11,439 nt of DNA, taken from the NCBI GenBank assembly GCA_038210275.1, contig JBBQWV010000033.1, positions 1 through 11,439 of the forward strand, given 5' to 3'. Each line of letters begins with the position of its first letter. The first letter of the stretch is position 1. Below, in pieces: positions 1-5,842 of the stretch. Source of the DNA: PALSA-1296 sp038210275. GTDB taxonomy: Bacteria; Bacteroidota; Ignavibacteria; Palsa-1295. A model generated the notes under the pieces. The model was not told the DNA's origin and searched no databases. It saw nothing but the letters and a program-made list of their open reading frames with translations. A program made the translations under genes and the position numbers.

Positions 1-36
1 AAATAATTCCGATAATTATATTTTTTATTAAAAAAC

Positions 37-71
37 GGCGAATCCGGCACAGAATCGCCAAATATTTTTTT
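37..71. terminator. Hairpin flanked by T runs, probably bidirectional terminator
   Basis: The arms 37-44 and 52-59 pair as GGCGA/TCGCC plus TC/GA with one A/A mismatch, around a short loop. On the plus strand a run of seven T follows at 65-71. On the minus strand the hairpin is followed almost at once by six T (complement of 30-35). It would end transcription of a gene lying upstream of the window. The stem is short, so this is a moderate call. Confidence 0.5.
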
Positions 72-116
72 GAAGAAAACCACCCTTCCCCCTCAATCCG
101 CCCATCCGCCCATACG

Positions 117-186
117 CCATCCCCCAAAATAGAGTACCGATAGAGTAGTAGATTTTTCCGATTCGAGGGGTAATTTTGTAGCGCGA
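117..186 (+). promoter_or_regulatory. 70-bp upstream regulatory element, copy A
   Basis: This segment matches 4958-5027 over 70 bp in both copies. It begins with a nearly identical 24-nt block (117-140), which ends in a direct repeat AGAGTA (131-136) and AGAGTA (142-147) spaced 11 bp apart, one helical turn. A Bacteroidota-type -7 box TAATTTTG lies at 171-178. From the first AGAGTA to the -7 box is exactly 40 bp in both copies, although the half-site spacing differs by one base. No TTG-like -33 box is obvious, which would fit an activator-dependent promoter (inference). The box lies 73 nt before the start of the gene at 252. Short C-rich repeats at 98-120 lie just upstream and overlap its first bases. 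Confidence 0.6.
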
Positions 187-242
187 TGATTGAAGAAGAT
201 GTTTTTTCAACTCGCATTTAACAAAACATTCATTTACTTTTT

Positions 243-247
243 GGAGG
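243..247 (+). promoter_or_regulatory. Shine-Dalgarno site GGAGG
   Basis: GGAGG lies four bases before the ATG at 252. It is the only strong Shine-Dalgarno sequence I see before any gene in the window; the others appear to start translation without one. It supports the ATG at 252 as the true start. Confidence 0.7.
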
Positions 248-251
248 CTTC

Positions 252-1608
252 ATGAAAACAAAAATAATTCTTTTAGTAATAGTATTTTGCATTGCATGTC
301 AAGGAAAGAGCAATGCACAGATTCCACAGGTAATTGCATTAGGTGCTGGAGATTTAGTTATTAAGGATGCAATTGATCACCTTCAAGAAAAAGCAAATAC
401 TATACTAAACAATGCTGGTAATATTGGCGATAGACTGTTAAATAATGGCACCGCAGGCATTAACCTAATTATTGGAAATTTGAGGGAAGGCTTCAGAAAT
501 GATCTTGATAAAGAAATAAGTAAACTTTCAAATACAGAAAAGAATGCAATTGAGCAGGCGTATGCAACCGCAAATGCGATGATCGCTCAAATTGAAAGTG
601 GAGTTCAAGTTAATCTTGATCAGGTTGCACAGGAGATACAAAACATAGCCAGAATTTTAGGATCAGACATAATAAATATTCAAAGAATTAAGGGTACATT
701 GCAAAAGTATGATTCCTTAGGAAGTTATAATATGGAACTGACAGGAAGTGGATTTGATAGTGCTCAGAGTAATATTGGTACTGAAATTCATTTCTATGTT
801 GGAGCACACGATAGAGGATCTTATACAAACGAGAGTTTCAAAACCACCATTCAAGACGATACTTACATTAAACTCTAAAATAGTTAATAAATATCTTCGT
901 GCATCTGGTTATGTTCAAGTTTTGGATGGCGTTCTTGAAGCCAAATTTTTTGTTAAAAGATGGTTCCTCTTTATCCCTCTGGGACATTCTACTCACACAA
1001 TTAGAATTCCGATAAAAGTCGTATTTATTCGAGATCAAGCTGGCATAATGAGGGTATATGTTAAAAATTCAAAGATGGGATTTGTCCATTCAAGAACTAT
1101 GGAAAGAAATTTTACGACTTCGAACCATGGCGACGGTAGCTTTGGAACAGATCATTTTACCGTTTCAACTTCGGACCCAGATGAGAAATTGATAGCAAAT
1201 GAAGTGTTTGGAGTAGCTACAGAGCCAAACCCACTAGGTTCTCAATTTAATACATATGGGAAATCACAACTTGATGATAGGAGTATCGATATTTTCATTG
1301 TGTCACACACTCTGCCAGTAGGGTATCTTTTCAAAATACCAGTATATAGATACAAAGAAATTGGTGTCGATTCATCTTATTTTGAAACATCACTATACTT
1401 GGGACATCCAACAGAAATCAAGGTGCCTAGAAATGCATTTGTCAAGTATTGCAGTGCAACAATTTTTACAGGTGATCTTGGCTCTGGTGCAATAGGGCAA
1501 TCCCTCATTGAGGGAATTGTCAGCTGTAAGGGTACAAATGATGACAGCAATGGAGATCATATCTCAATCTATGATATCGACTGGGAAAGATTACGATCAC
1601 TATTCTGA
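252..1608 (+). pseudogene. Secreted protein of unknown family, frameshifted
   Basis: I do not recognise the family. The first frame (252-878, 208 aa) starts with a signal peptide of about 22 residues with likely cleavage after SNA. A long helix-rich, Gln/Asn-rich segment follows to about residue 155, then the start of a beta-rich region. It stops at 876-878. The next frame is open through this point to 1608 and reads as a natural continuation with beta-type sequence (GYVQVLDG, WFLFIPLGH, IRIPIKVVFI). Removing one A from the AAAA run at 840-843 joins the two into a 451-aa protein that reads ESFKPPFKTILTLNSK across the join. This may be a real loss of function or a sequencing or assembly error at the homopolymer. 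The alternative, a separate gene starting at a GTG at 748, would have an unconvincing N-terminus and no ribosome site. Copy A of the 70-bp element lies upstream. The segment 361-420 is AT-rich (19 of 60 GC). Confidence 0.65.
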
Positions 1609-1669
1609 ATTTTCCAAATATTTTATAGAGTTAATACATTAGAAATTATTTAAAATAAATTCTCAGACC

Positions 1670-2596
1670 ATGCAACACGAAATCCAAAAGAAGATCGAAT
1701 CTATCGTTTCATTCTTGCCGCAGATCACGGATATGCCGTTAAGTGAATTTAATGGGAAGATCCATTCGATGCTGGATGAGATGGTCTTAGAATCAAATCA
1801 ATATCCGCAGCAGAGAGAATCATTCAGGAAAATGATTCTCGAAACTGCGGGTAAGGATCTGACAAAAGGCTTACTCAATAAACAAATGCGCACGAAGCCA
1901 TTCGGTTATGCCGGTGACTTCCAAGTCATTGACTGGATGTACCGTCAGGTAAAACACACCGACCTCGAAGATTCCATTTGGGATGAATTCTGTAACAGGC
2001 AAGATGCAGCATTATCGGTGATAAATCGCAAAGACTACTTTGTTAAAGTATTTGGCGATCTCTGCGATGATAAAGGCGGGGCAATTTCGGTGCTCGACCT
2101 TGCCTCCGGTCCGTGCCGTGATGTTGCAGAAGCAATTGAAGCGGCAGGTGAGGTTTGCTTTGGAAGCACCATCCGATGTGTAGATATTGAACCGCATGCA
2201 ATAAGCTACGCTCAAAAGGTGACACGTCCTTATGCATCAAAGATCAATTTTGAATGGGAGCTTTCAAATGTTTTTCGCATCAAATCGACTGACGAATTCG
2301 ATCTTACTTGGTCGGCCGGTCTCTTCGATTACTTGAATGACCGTTTGGCGATCGCGCTTGTGAAAAAAATGTGGTCGTTGACAAAGCCAGGTGGAAAAAT
2401 GATAGTCGGTAATTTTCATCCACGCAACCCGACCCGCAATTATATGGAGTGGTGTATGGACTGGGTGCTTATTCATCGCACAGAAGATGAGCTAAAGCAA
2501 ATCGGCATTCAAGCCGGAATTCCGGAATCCGCCATCACCATAGATCAAGAGCCGCTCGGTGTCTGTATCTTTTTGGTGGCGAAGAAGGGTGAGTAA
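1670..2596 (+). CDS. Class I SAM-dependent methyltransferase
   Basis: A 308-aa cytosolic protein with a Rossmann methyltransferase core. Motif I is VLDLASGP (residues 141-148), the glycine loop that binds S-adenosylmethionine. The acidic ribose-binding residue at the end of strand 2 is in CVDIEPHAI (Asp172). FDLTWSAGLFDYL forms the strand-4 region, and TKPGGKMIVGNF the strand-5 region. An N-terminal helical extension of about 135 residues contains KPFGYAGDFQVIDWMY. After the core comes a distinctive NFHPRNPTRNYMEW block from residue 248, followed by a Trp-rich stretch ending in HRTEDEL. I recall similar blocks in uncharacterised bacterial methyltransferases, some fused to cyclic-nucleotide-binding domains, but the substrate cannot be read from sequence. 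The ATG at 1670 is the first in frame, with an AT-rich leader and no clear ribosome site. It stands alone, ended by the hairpin at 2613-2645. Confidence 0.85.
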   Translation: MQHEIQKKIESIVSFLPQITDMPLSEFNGKIHSMLDEMVLESNQYPQQRESFRKMILETAGKDLTKGLLNKQMRTKPFGYAGDFQVIDWMYRQVKHTDLEDSIWDEFCNRQDAALSVINRKDYFVKVFGDLCDDKGGAISVLDLASGPCRDVAEAIEAAGEVCFGSTIRCVDIEPHAISYAQKVTRPYASKINFEWELSNVFRIKSTDEFDLTWSAGLFDYLNDRLAIALVKKMWSLTKPGGKMIVGNFHPRNPTRNYMEWCMDWVLIHRTEDELKQIGIQAGIPESAITIDQEPLGVCIFLVAKKGE

Positions 2597-2612
2597 ATTT
2601 AACTTTAAAACG

Positions 2613-2645
2613 AAGTCCTCAAAAATGTAGTATTTTTGAGGACTT
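2613..2645. terminator. Perfect 14-bp stem hairpin after methyltransferase gene
   Basis: AAGTCCTCAAAAAT (2613-2626) and its exact reverse complement (2632-2645) enclose a five-base loop. It begins 16 nt after the methyltransferase stop codon and ends 17 nt before the next start. No T run follows on the plus strand, whereas the minus strand continues with CGTTTTAAAG. It may therefore act as a transcript-end stabiliser or a weak intrinsic terminator rather than a textbook one. Confidence 0.6.
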
Positions 2646-2662
2646 AACTTAATTAAAAAGAG

Positions 2663-2914
2663 ATGAGCCAAAAATTCGCAATCAGCAGAGATACCATTAT
2701 TCTTATCATCGGTACTATTTGGACGATGACAGTACTTGTGATGTGGATACTCGCTTGTACAGAACCAACAAAAGTAGTACTGGTTGATGTCCCAGAAACA
2801 ATAAAATATCTTGTTGTCGCTTTAACGATCGGTAAGGTCGCACCTTTAGCGATTAAAGCATACAGTGAACGACAGGGTACAATTACTATTGTAGAAAAAA
2901 AGGCAGGAAATTAG
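2663..2914 (+). CDS. Small two-helix membrane protein, unknown function
   Basis: An 83-aa protein not recognised as a member of a named family. Hydrophobic segments at about residues 11-31 (IILIIGTIWTMTVLVMWILA) and 47-64 (IKYLVVALTIGKVAPLAI) suggest two membrane spans joined by a short polar loop (CTEPTKVVLVDVPET). The C-terminal tail is polar and charged (YSERQGTITIVEKK). Size and layout recall holin-like or phage-tail-adjacent small membrane proteins, but no phage genes surround it. The ATG at 2663 is preceded by a purine-rich AAAAAGAG that could serve weakly as a ribosome site. It converges with the minus-strand gene ending at 2954, 39 nt away. Confidence 0.6.
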   Translation: MSQKFAISRDTIILIIGTIWTMTVLVMWILACTEPTKVVLVDVPETIKYLVVALTIGKVAPLAIKAYSERQGTITIVEKKAGN

Positions 2915-2953
2915 TGTCCATGTTGCTGGAATACTAAAGTACCAGTGTTTAAA

Positions 2954-3283
2954 TTACAAAAGTTTAAGAAAATGGAGTTTGTGATCATCACCGGGAATTC
3001 CATGATCCATTATGATGACGACTTCGCTATCAGGGCTCCACAGTGAATCTAGTTCTATAACATTGCCGGGCAATGCTTGTGTATCAGAGTGTGGGTATTC
3101 ATTTGCAGTAACGTTCCTAGATGTAACTTCAATATGATCCACTATACGGGGAGCAGAAGAAGGACCTTGGCTAATAGACCCACGTTGAATTCCAAAAGTT
3201 TCGGGAATGGTTATGCCTTGATAATAAACTTTGACTGTTACGTCAGTGCGGATTCCTATGTATGCAACTTTAATATGTGCCAT
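2954..3283 (-). CDS. Hypothetical 109-aa protein
   Basis: Not recognised. The start region alternates hydrophobic and polar residues (IKVAYIGIRTDVTVKVYY), suggesting beta strands, and HIEVTSRNVTA later looks similar. The C-terminal part is acidic with VVIIMDHGIPGDDHK. There is no signal peptide or membrane segment, so it is probably cytosolic. Support for a real gene is mainly positional: the exact CGTATCTTTG box lies 27 nt before its ATG, as it does before other genes here. It is divergent from the TPR-HTH regulator starting at 3329, so the two share a short control region. The opposite-strand reading of the same DNA is Cys/Asn-rich and unconvincing. Confidence 0.6.
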   Translation of the reverse strand: MAHIKVAYIGIRTDVTVKVYYQGITIPETFGIQRGSISQGPSSAPRIVDHIEVTSRNVTANEYPHSDTQALPGNVIELDSLWSPDSEVVIIMDHGIPGDDHKLHFLKLL

Positions 3284-3310
3284 AAGTGTAATTGTTAATA
3301 GCGATTGTTA

Positions 3311-3320
3311 CAAAGATACG
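3311..3320 (-). promoter_or_regulatory. -7 promoter box CGTATCTTTG for the 109-aa gene
   Basis: On the minus strand this reads CGTATCTTTG, containing the Bacteroidota sigma-factor box TAnnTTTG. It lies 27 nt before the ATG at 3283. The same ten bases precede the genes starting at 8322 and 10333. No matching -33 TTG is evident upstream. It also lies just upstream of, or inside, the start region of the divergent TPR gene, depending on which TTG that gene uses. Confidence 0.55.
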
Positions 3321-3328
3321 TAATTATT

Positions 3329-4930
3329 TTGACTGAGCTAGAAAAAATAGAAAACTCAATTCGAGCTTTAAGAAAGAACCGCATTCATGCCGATTTTCCT
3401 GACGATGGGATTATATCAGCCAATCTACTTCTAAACTCACTTTCAGAAAATATCCCGGATGCCGAATCTTCAATAGCACTATTCCTGGGTGATTGTTACG
3501 ATAAAAAAGGAAATAAGGAAGAATCAAAAAAACTTTATAAAAAAGTTTTCCATGATTCTACGAGAAGAAATAATGAGGTTTACATCGCATACGCGCTATC
3601 CGAACTTGCCAAGCAGCAATTAGAATGCGGGAATTTCTTTATGGCAATTGGGGATTCGCAAAGAGCTTATGAAATTCTGGCTGCTTCACCTAAGATTGAC
3701 AGCTACTTCCTCAATCTTTCATTAGTTATTCTTGCGACATCCTTAATGGCTGTGGGCGATACAGAAAGGGCGATTTTATTTTATACTAAAGGAATTCAAT
3801 TAAACGAAGAGCAGAAGGATTATCATTGGCTTTTTTATATTGTCCACAATTTATCAGAGATATACCTCACGATAAGAAATTTTACCGAGTCAATATACTT
3901 TGCTGAAGAAAGTTTAAGATATGGCACATTAATGCAAAATCCCACGATGCTAACTAAAGCGCTAATGCGATTGGCATCAATAAAGATTGAGATGGAAGAG
4001 ATCGAAGAAGTTAAACAAATTTTAATAAAAATTGATCAAGTTAAGTCTTCAGATCCGATACTTCAAGGTACTTTAAATATGGTCATTGGGAAAGTCAGAC
4101 AAAAAGAGAAATTTCTCGATGAGGCAATTGCAGAGTATAAAAAAGCCGCTGTTATCTTTTCTCAATATGGAAAGTTAGACTTAGAAGTGAATAGTCTTAT
4201 TCATCAATCCGAAGTTCTGATTTTTCAAGAAAAATTTAATGACGCTGAACAAATTTTATTAAAGTGTAGGGAGATGTCACTTCAAAGCAAAAATCTTTAT
4301 GGATTACTCTCATCCAATGAGTCGCTTGCTAAGGTTTACAAGTTGTTTGGAGATCACGCAAAGGCTTTAGATTATTACGAACAATTCTATGAAAATGAAA
4401 AGCGTCAATTCACCGAAGAATCTGATAAGCGGTTAAAGTTGCTCCAAGTTCAATTCGATGTTGAAAAGAAAAAAGGTGAAGCAGAACTTTATAAATTAAA
4501 ATCAGAGCAGTTTGAGCGTGAGCTTTCTAATAAAACTATCTATCTCGTCAGGCAGACAGAGCTTCTTGCAAAATTTCGGGACGATCTTCGTTTGGTAGTG
4601 CGCGAAGGCAAAACCGCAGAAGATGTTGTGCGAGGTTTGAAAGTGCGGCTGAAAGAACTTCCATGCTCCTCAATTGATTGGGAGCAATATGACGAGCAAT
4701 TCCGGACCGTGCATCCTCATTTTCGCGACAACTTGCTTGAGCGTTATCCGGGATTAACAGAGATGGAGACAAAAGTCTGCTCACTTATTCGCATTGATCT
4801 GACATCTAAAAGCATAGGCAGATTGCTTTGCCTCACCGAACGCAATATCGAAAATCATCGCTATCGCATCCGTAAAAAAATGAACCTTGCGCTCGAACAA
4901 AATCTTCAAGAAGTGCTCAAAGAGATATAA
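3329..4930 (+). CDS. TPR regulator with C-terminal LuxR-type HTH (paralogue 1)
   Basis: A 533-aa cytosolic transcription regulator of a type common in Bacteroidota. Residues of about 30-350 form tetratricopeptide-like helical repeats (e.g. IALFLGDCYDKKGNKEE, MAVGDTERAILFYTKGI), probably a protein- or ligand-sensing scaffold. About 362-420 is a charged coiled coil. A linker, LPCSSIDWEQYDEQF (from 444), leads to the helix-turn-helix at about 476-522 (LTEMETKVC, LTERNIENHRYRIRKKMNL), the DNA-binding part. There is no membrane segment or receiver domain. The start is uncertain because there is no in-frame ATG nearby. I prefer TTG at 3329, giving MTELEKIENS, which parallels MTREEIDKSL in the paralogue at 5843; TTG at 3305 would add eight residues. 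Composition is mosaic: 60-base blocks in the TPR part (3481-3540, 4201-4260) hold 16 GC each, against 30 in the effector part (4561-4620, 4681-4740). Confidence 0.88.
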   Translation: MTELEKIENSIRALRKNRIHADFPDDGIISANLLLNSLSENIPDAESSIALFLGDCYDKKGNKEESKKLYKKVFHDSTRRNNEVYIAYALSELAKQQLECGNFFMAIGDSQRAYEILAASPKIDSYFLNLSLVILATSLMAVGDTERAILFYTKGIQLNEEQKDYHWLFYIVHNLSEIYLTIRNFTESIYFAEESLRYGTLMQNPTMLTKALMRLASIKIEMEEIEEVKQILIKIDQVKSSDPILQGTLNMVIGKVRQKEKFLDEAIAEYKKAAVIFSQYGKLDLEVNSLIHQSEVLIFQEKFNDAEQILLKCREMSLQSKNLYGLLSSNESLAKVYKLFGDHAKALDYYEQFYENEKRQFTEESDKRLKLLQVQFDVEKKKGEAELYKLKSEQFERELSNKTIYLVRQTELLAKFRDDLRLVVREGKTAEDVVRGLKVRLKELPCSSIDWEQYDEQFRTVHPHFRDNLLERYPGLTEMETKVCSLIRIDLTSKSIGRLLCLTERNIENHRYRIRKKMNLALEQNLQEVLKEI

Positions 4931-4943
4931 TTATAGCTATAAT
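4930..4943. repeat. Perfect 14-bp palindrome ATTATAGCTATAAT
   Basis: The sequence equals its own reverse complement. It begins on the last base of the stop codon of the TPR-HTH gene and lies 14 nt before copy B of the 70-bp element. It could be an operator half of the lipoprotein promoter region or simply an AT-rich chance palindrome. It is too AT-rich and loop-less to be a good terminator. Confidence 0.35.
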
Positions 4944-4957
4944 ACAGCTATTTCCTC

Positions 4958-5027
4958 CCATCCTCCAAAATAGAGTACCGATTAGAGTAATGGATTTCCT
5001 TGCGAATCCGGTAATTTTGCAGCACGA
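4958..5027 (+). promoter_or_regulatory. 70-bp upstream regulatory element, copy B
   Basis: Second copy of the element at 117-186. Direct repeats AGAGTA stand at 4972-4977 and 4984-4989 (12-bp period), and the -7 box TAATTTTG at 5012-5019. The -7 box again lies 40 bp after the start of the first AGAGTA, and 47 nt separate it from the lipoprotein ATG. The most conserved part is the block before the -7 box (4958-4982, one substitution and one inserted T against copy A). The spacer between repeat and -7 box is poorly conserved, as expected of a promoter with a bound regulator rather than a coding or mobile repeat. Confidence 0.6.
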
Positions 5028-5066
5028 AATTCATTATCTATTCACATTTATCTTTTTTTATTCAAT

Positions 5067-5756
5067 ATGAAAAACTTATTTCTTTTAGTACTCATTGCTG
5101 CCGCATTTAGCTTTACTTCTTGTTCAAAGGACTCTACACCGACAGCAACAAATGCCGGCTATAATGTTGCAGCAAACGGAATGTATAAGAACCACACCTG
5201 GAGTGATTGGTCGAATATGTGGTGGTCATGGGCGCTTGCAATGCCTGATGGCGCTAATGCCGTTCAGGGTACAGCTCCGATGGAAACAAATCAGAGCGGT
5301 GATGTCTGGTTTCTTTCCGGAAATTTAAAAGGCGGCATAGAAACGCGCACTGTTACTATTCCACTGGGAAAATCAGTTTTCGTTGCACTGCTGAATTTTT
5401 ATGCCGATACAACAGGAGGTTACCCACCTGCTGATTCACTCATGAATCTTGCTAAACAAATATGGGATGGCAGCAATGCGACCGTTACTCTTTTTGAGAT
5501 CGATGGAAAAGCCGTTGATAATATTGCAGCAAATTATTTTGCTCCGGTAACAAGCTTTACCAATCAGAATATCCCTCTGAAAAATGTGATCGGCGATGAG
5601 ACCTACGGAAAAGATAAGATCAGTTCGTATGCAGCTTCATGCGGATATTATATGATGATAGACGGTCTATCGGCAGGTACACATACGATCCATTTCAAAG
5701 CATCGAATCTGGCACCGCTCAGCATTGATATGACTTATAATATTACGGTTAAATAA
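5067..5756 (+). CDS. Secreted lipoprotein, Trp-rich uncharacterised family
   Basis: A 229-aa exported protein. A hydrophobic leader ends in a lipobox with Cys19 (FTSCSKD), so it is probably lipid-anchored in the outer or inner membrane. The mature part shows a Trp cluster, WSDWSNMWWSWALAMP (45-60), then QSGDVWFLSG (76-85), TRTVTIPLGKSVF (from 93) and a C-terminal YYMMIDGLSAGTHTIHF. I recognise this order of motifs from a scattered family of exported proteins (W-rich, then Q.G.VWFLAG, then R..TVP.GK..F, then GTHTI.F) whose function is unknown as far as I know. It is flanked by the two TPR-HTH regulators in the same direction, carries copy B of the 70-bp element upstream, and is followed by a strong terminator. 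It is therefore most likely transcribed alone from its own regulated promoter. The ATG at 5067 has no Shine-Dalgarno site. Confidence 0.85.
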   Translation: MKNLFLLVLIAAAFSFTSCSKDSTPTATNAGYNVAANGMYKNHTWSDWSNMWWSWALAMPDGANAVQGTAPMETNQSGDVWFLSGNLKGGIETRTVTIPLGKSVFVALLNFYADTTGGYPPADSLMNLAKQIWDGSNATVTLFEIDGKAVDNIAANYFAPVTSFTNQNIPLKNVIGDETYGKDKISSYAASCGYYMMIDGLSAGTHTIHFKASNLAPLSIDMTYNITVK

Positions 5757-5778
5757 TTCGTATTTTTGTGATTCGATT

Positions 5779-5829
5779 ACAGGAAGAGAACGTTTACTGA
5801 TACGATCTCTTCCTGTTTGATTTTTCTTA
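5779..5829 (+). terminator. Rho-independent terminator after the lipoprotein gene
   Basis: ACAGGAAGAGA (5779-5789) pairs perfectly with TCTCTTCCTGT (5806-5816). Inside, an A/A mismatch is followed by CGT/ACG and an eight-base loop. A T-rich tail (TTTGATTTTTCTT) follows directly. It begins 22 nt after the lipoprotein stop and ends before the ATG at 5843, so it separates the lipoprotein gene from the second TPR-HTH regulator. Confidence 0.8.
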
Positions 5830-5842
5830 ACTACTACACTTC

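Noticed and set aside
28..210. 60-aa open frame on the minus strand
   Set aside because: It covers the hairpin and the 70-bp regulatory element, whose twin at 4958 is clearly intergenic. The translation is Gly/Lys-rich without family features.
871..880. Programmed +1 frameshift at CTC TAA, like that of prfB
   Set aside because: There is no Shine-Dalgarno-like stimulator upstream and no slippery re-pairing comparable to CUU UGA. The protein join is also more natural at the A4 run further upstream.
748..1608. Separate gene starting at GTG 748, overlapping the 252 gene by 131 bp
   Set aside because: The first 35 residues read like an out-of-frame shadow, there is no ribosome site, and a single-base change at 840-843 gives a smoother single protein. 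Kept as the alternative in the pseudogene entry.
2012..2476. Three minus-strand open frames of 65-70 aa
   Set aside because: They lie wholly within the methyltransferase gene and have atypical Cys/His-rich translations, as expected of shadows.
3077..3298. 73-aa plus-strand frame
   Set aside because: The sequence is Cys/Asn-rich with no features; the opposite-strand 109-aa frame has a promoter box and better protein character.
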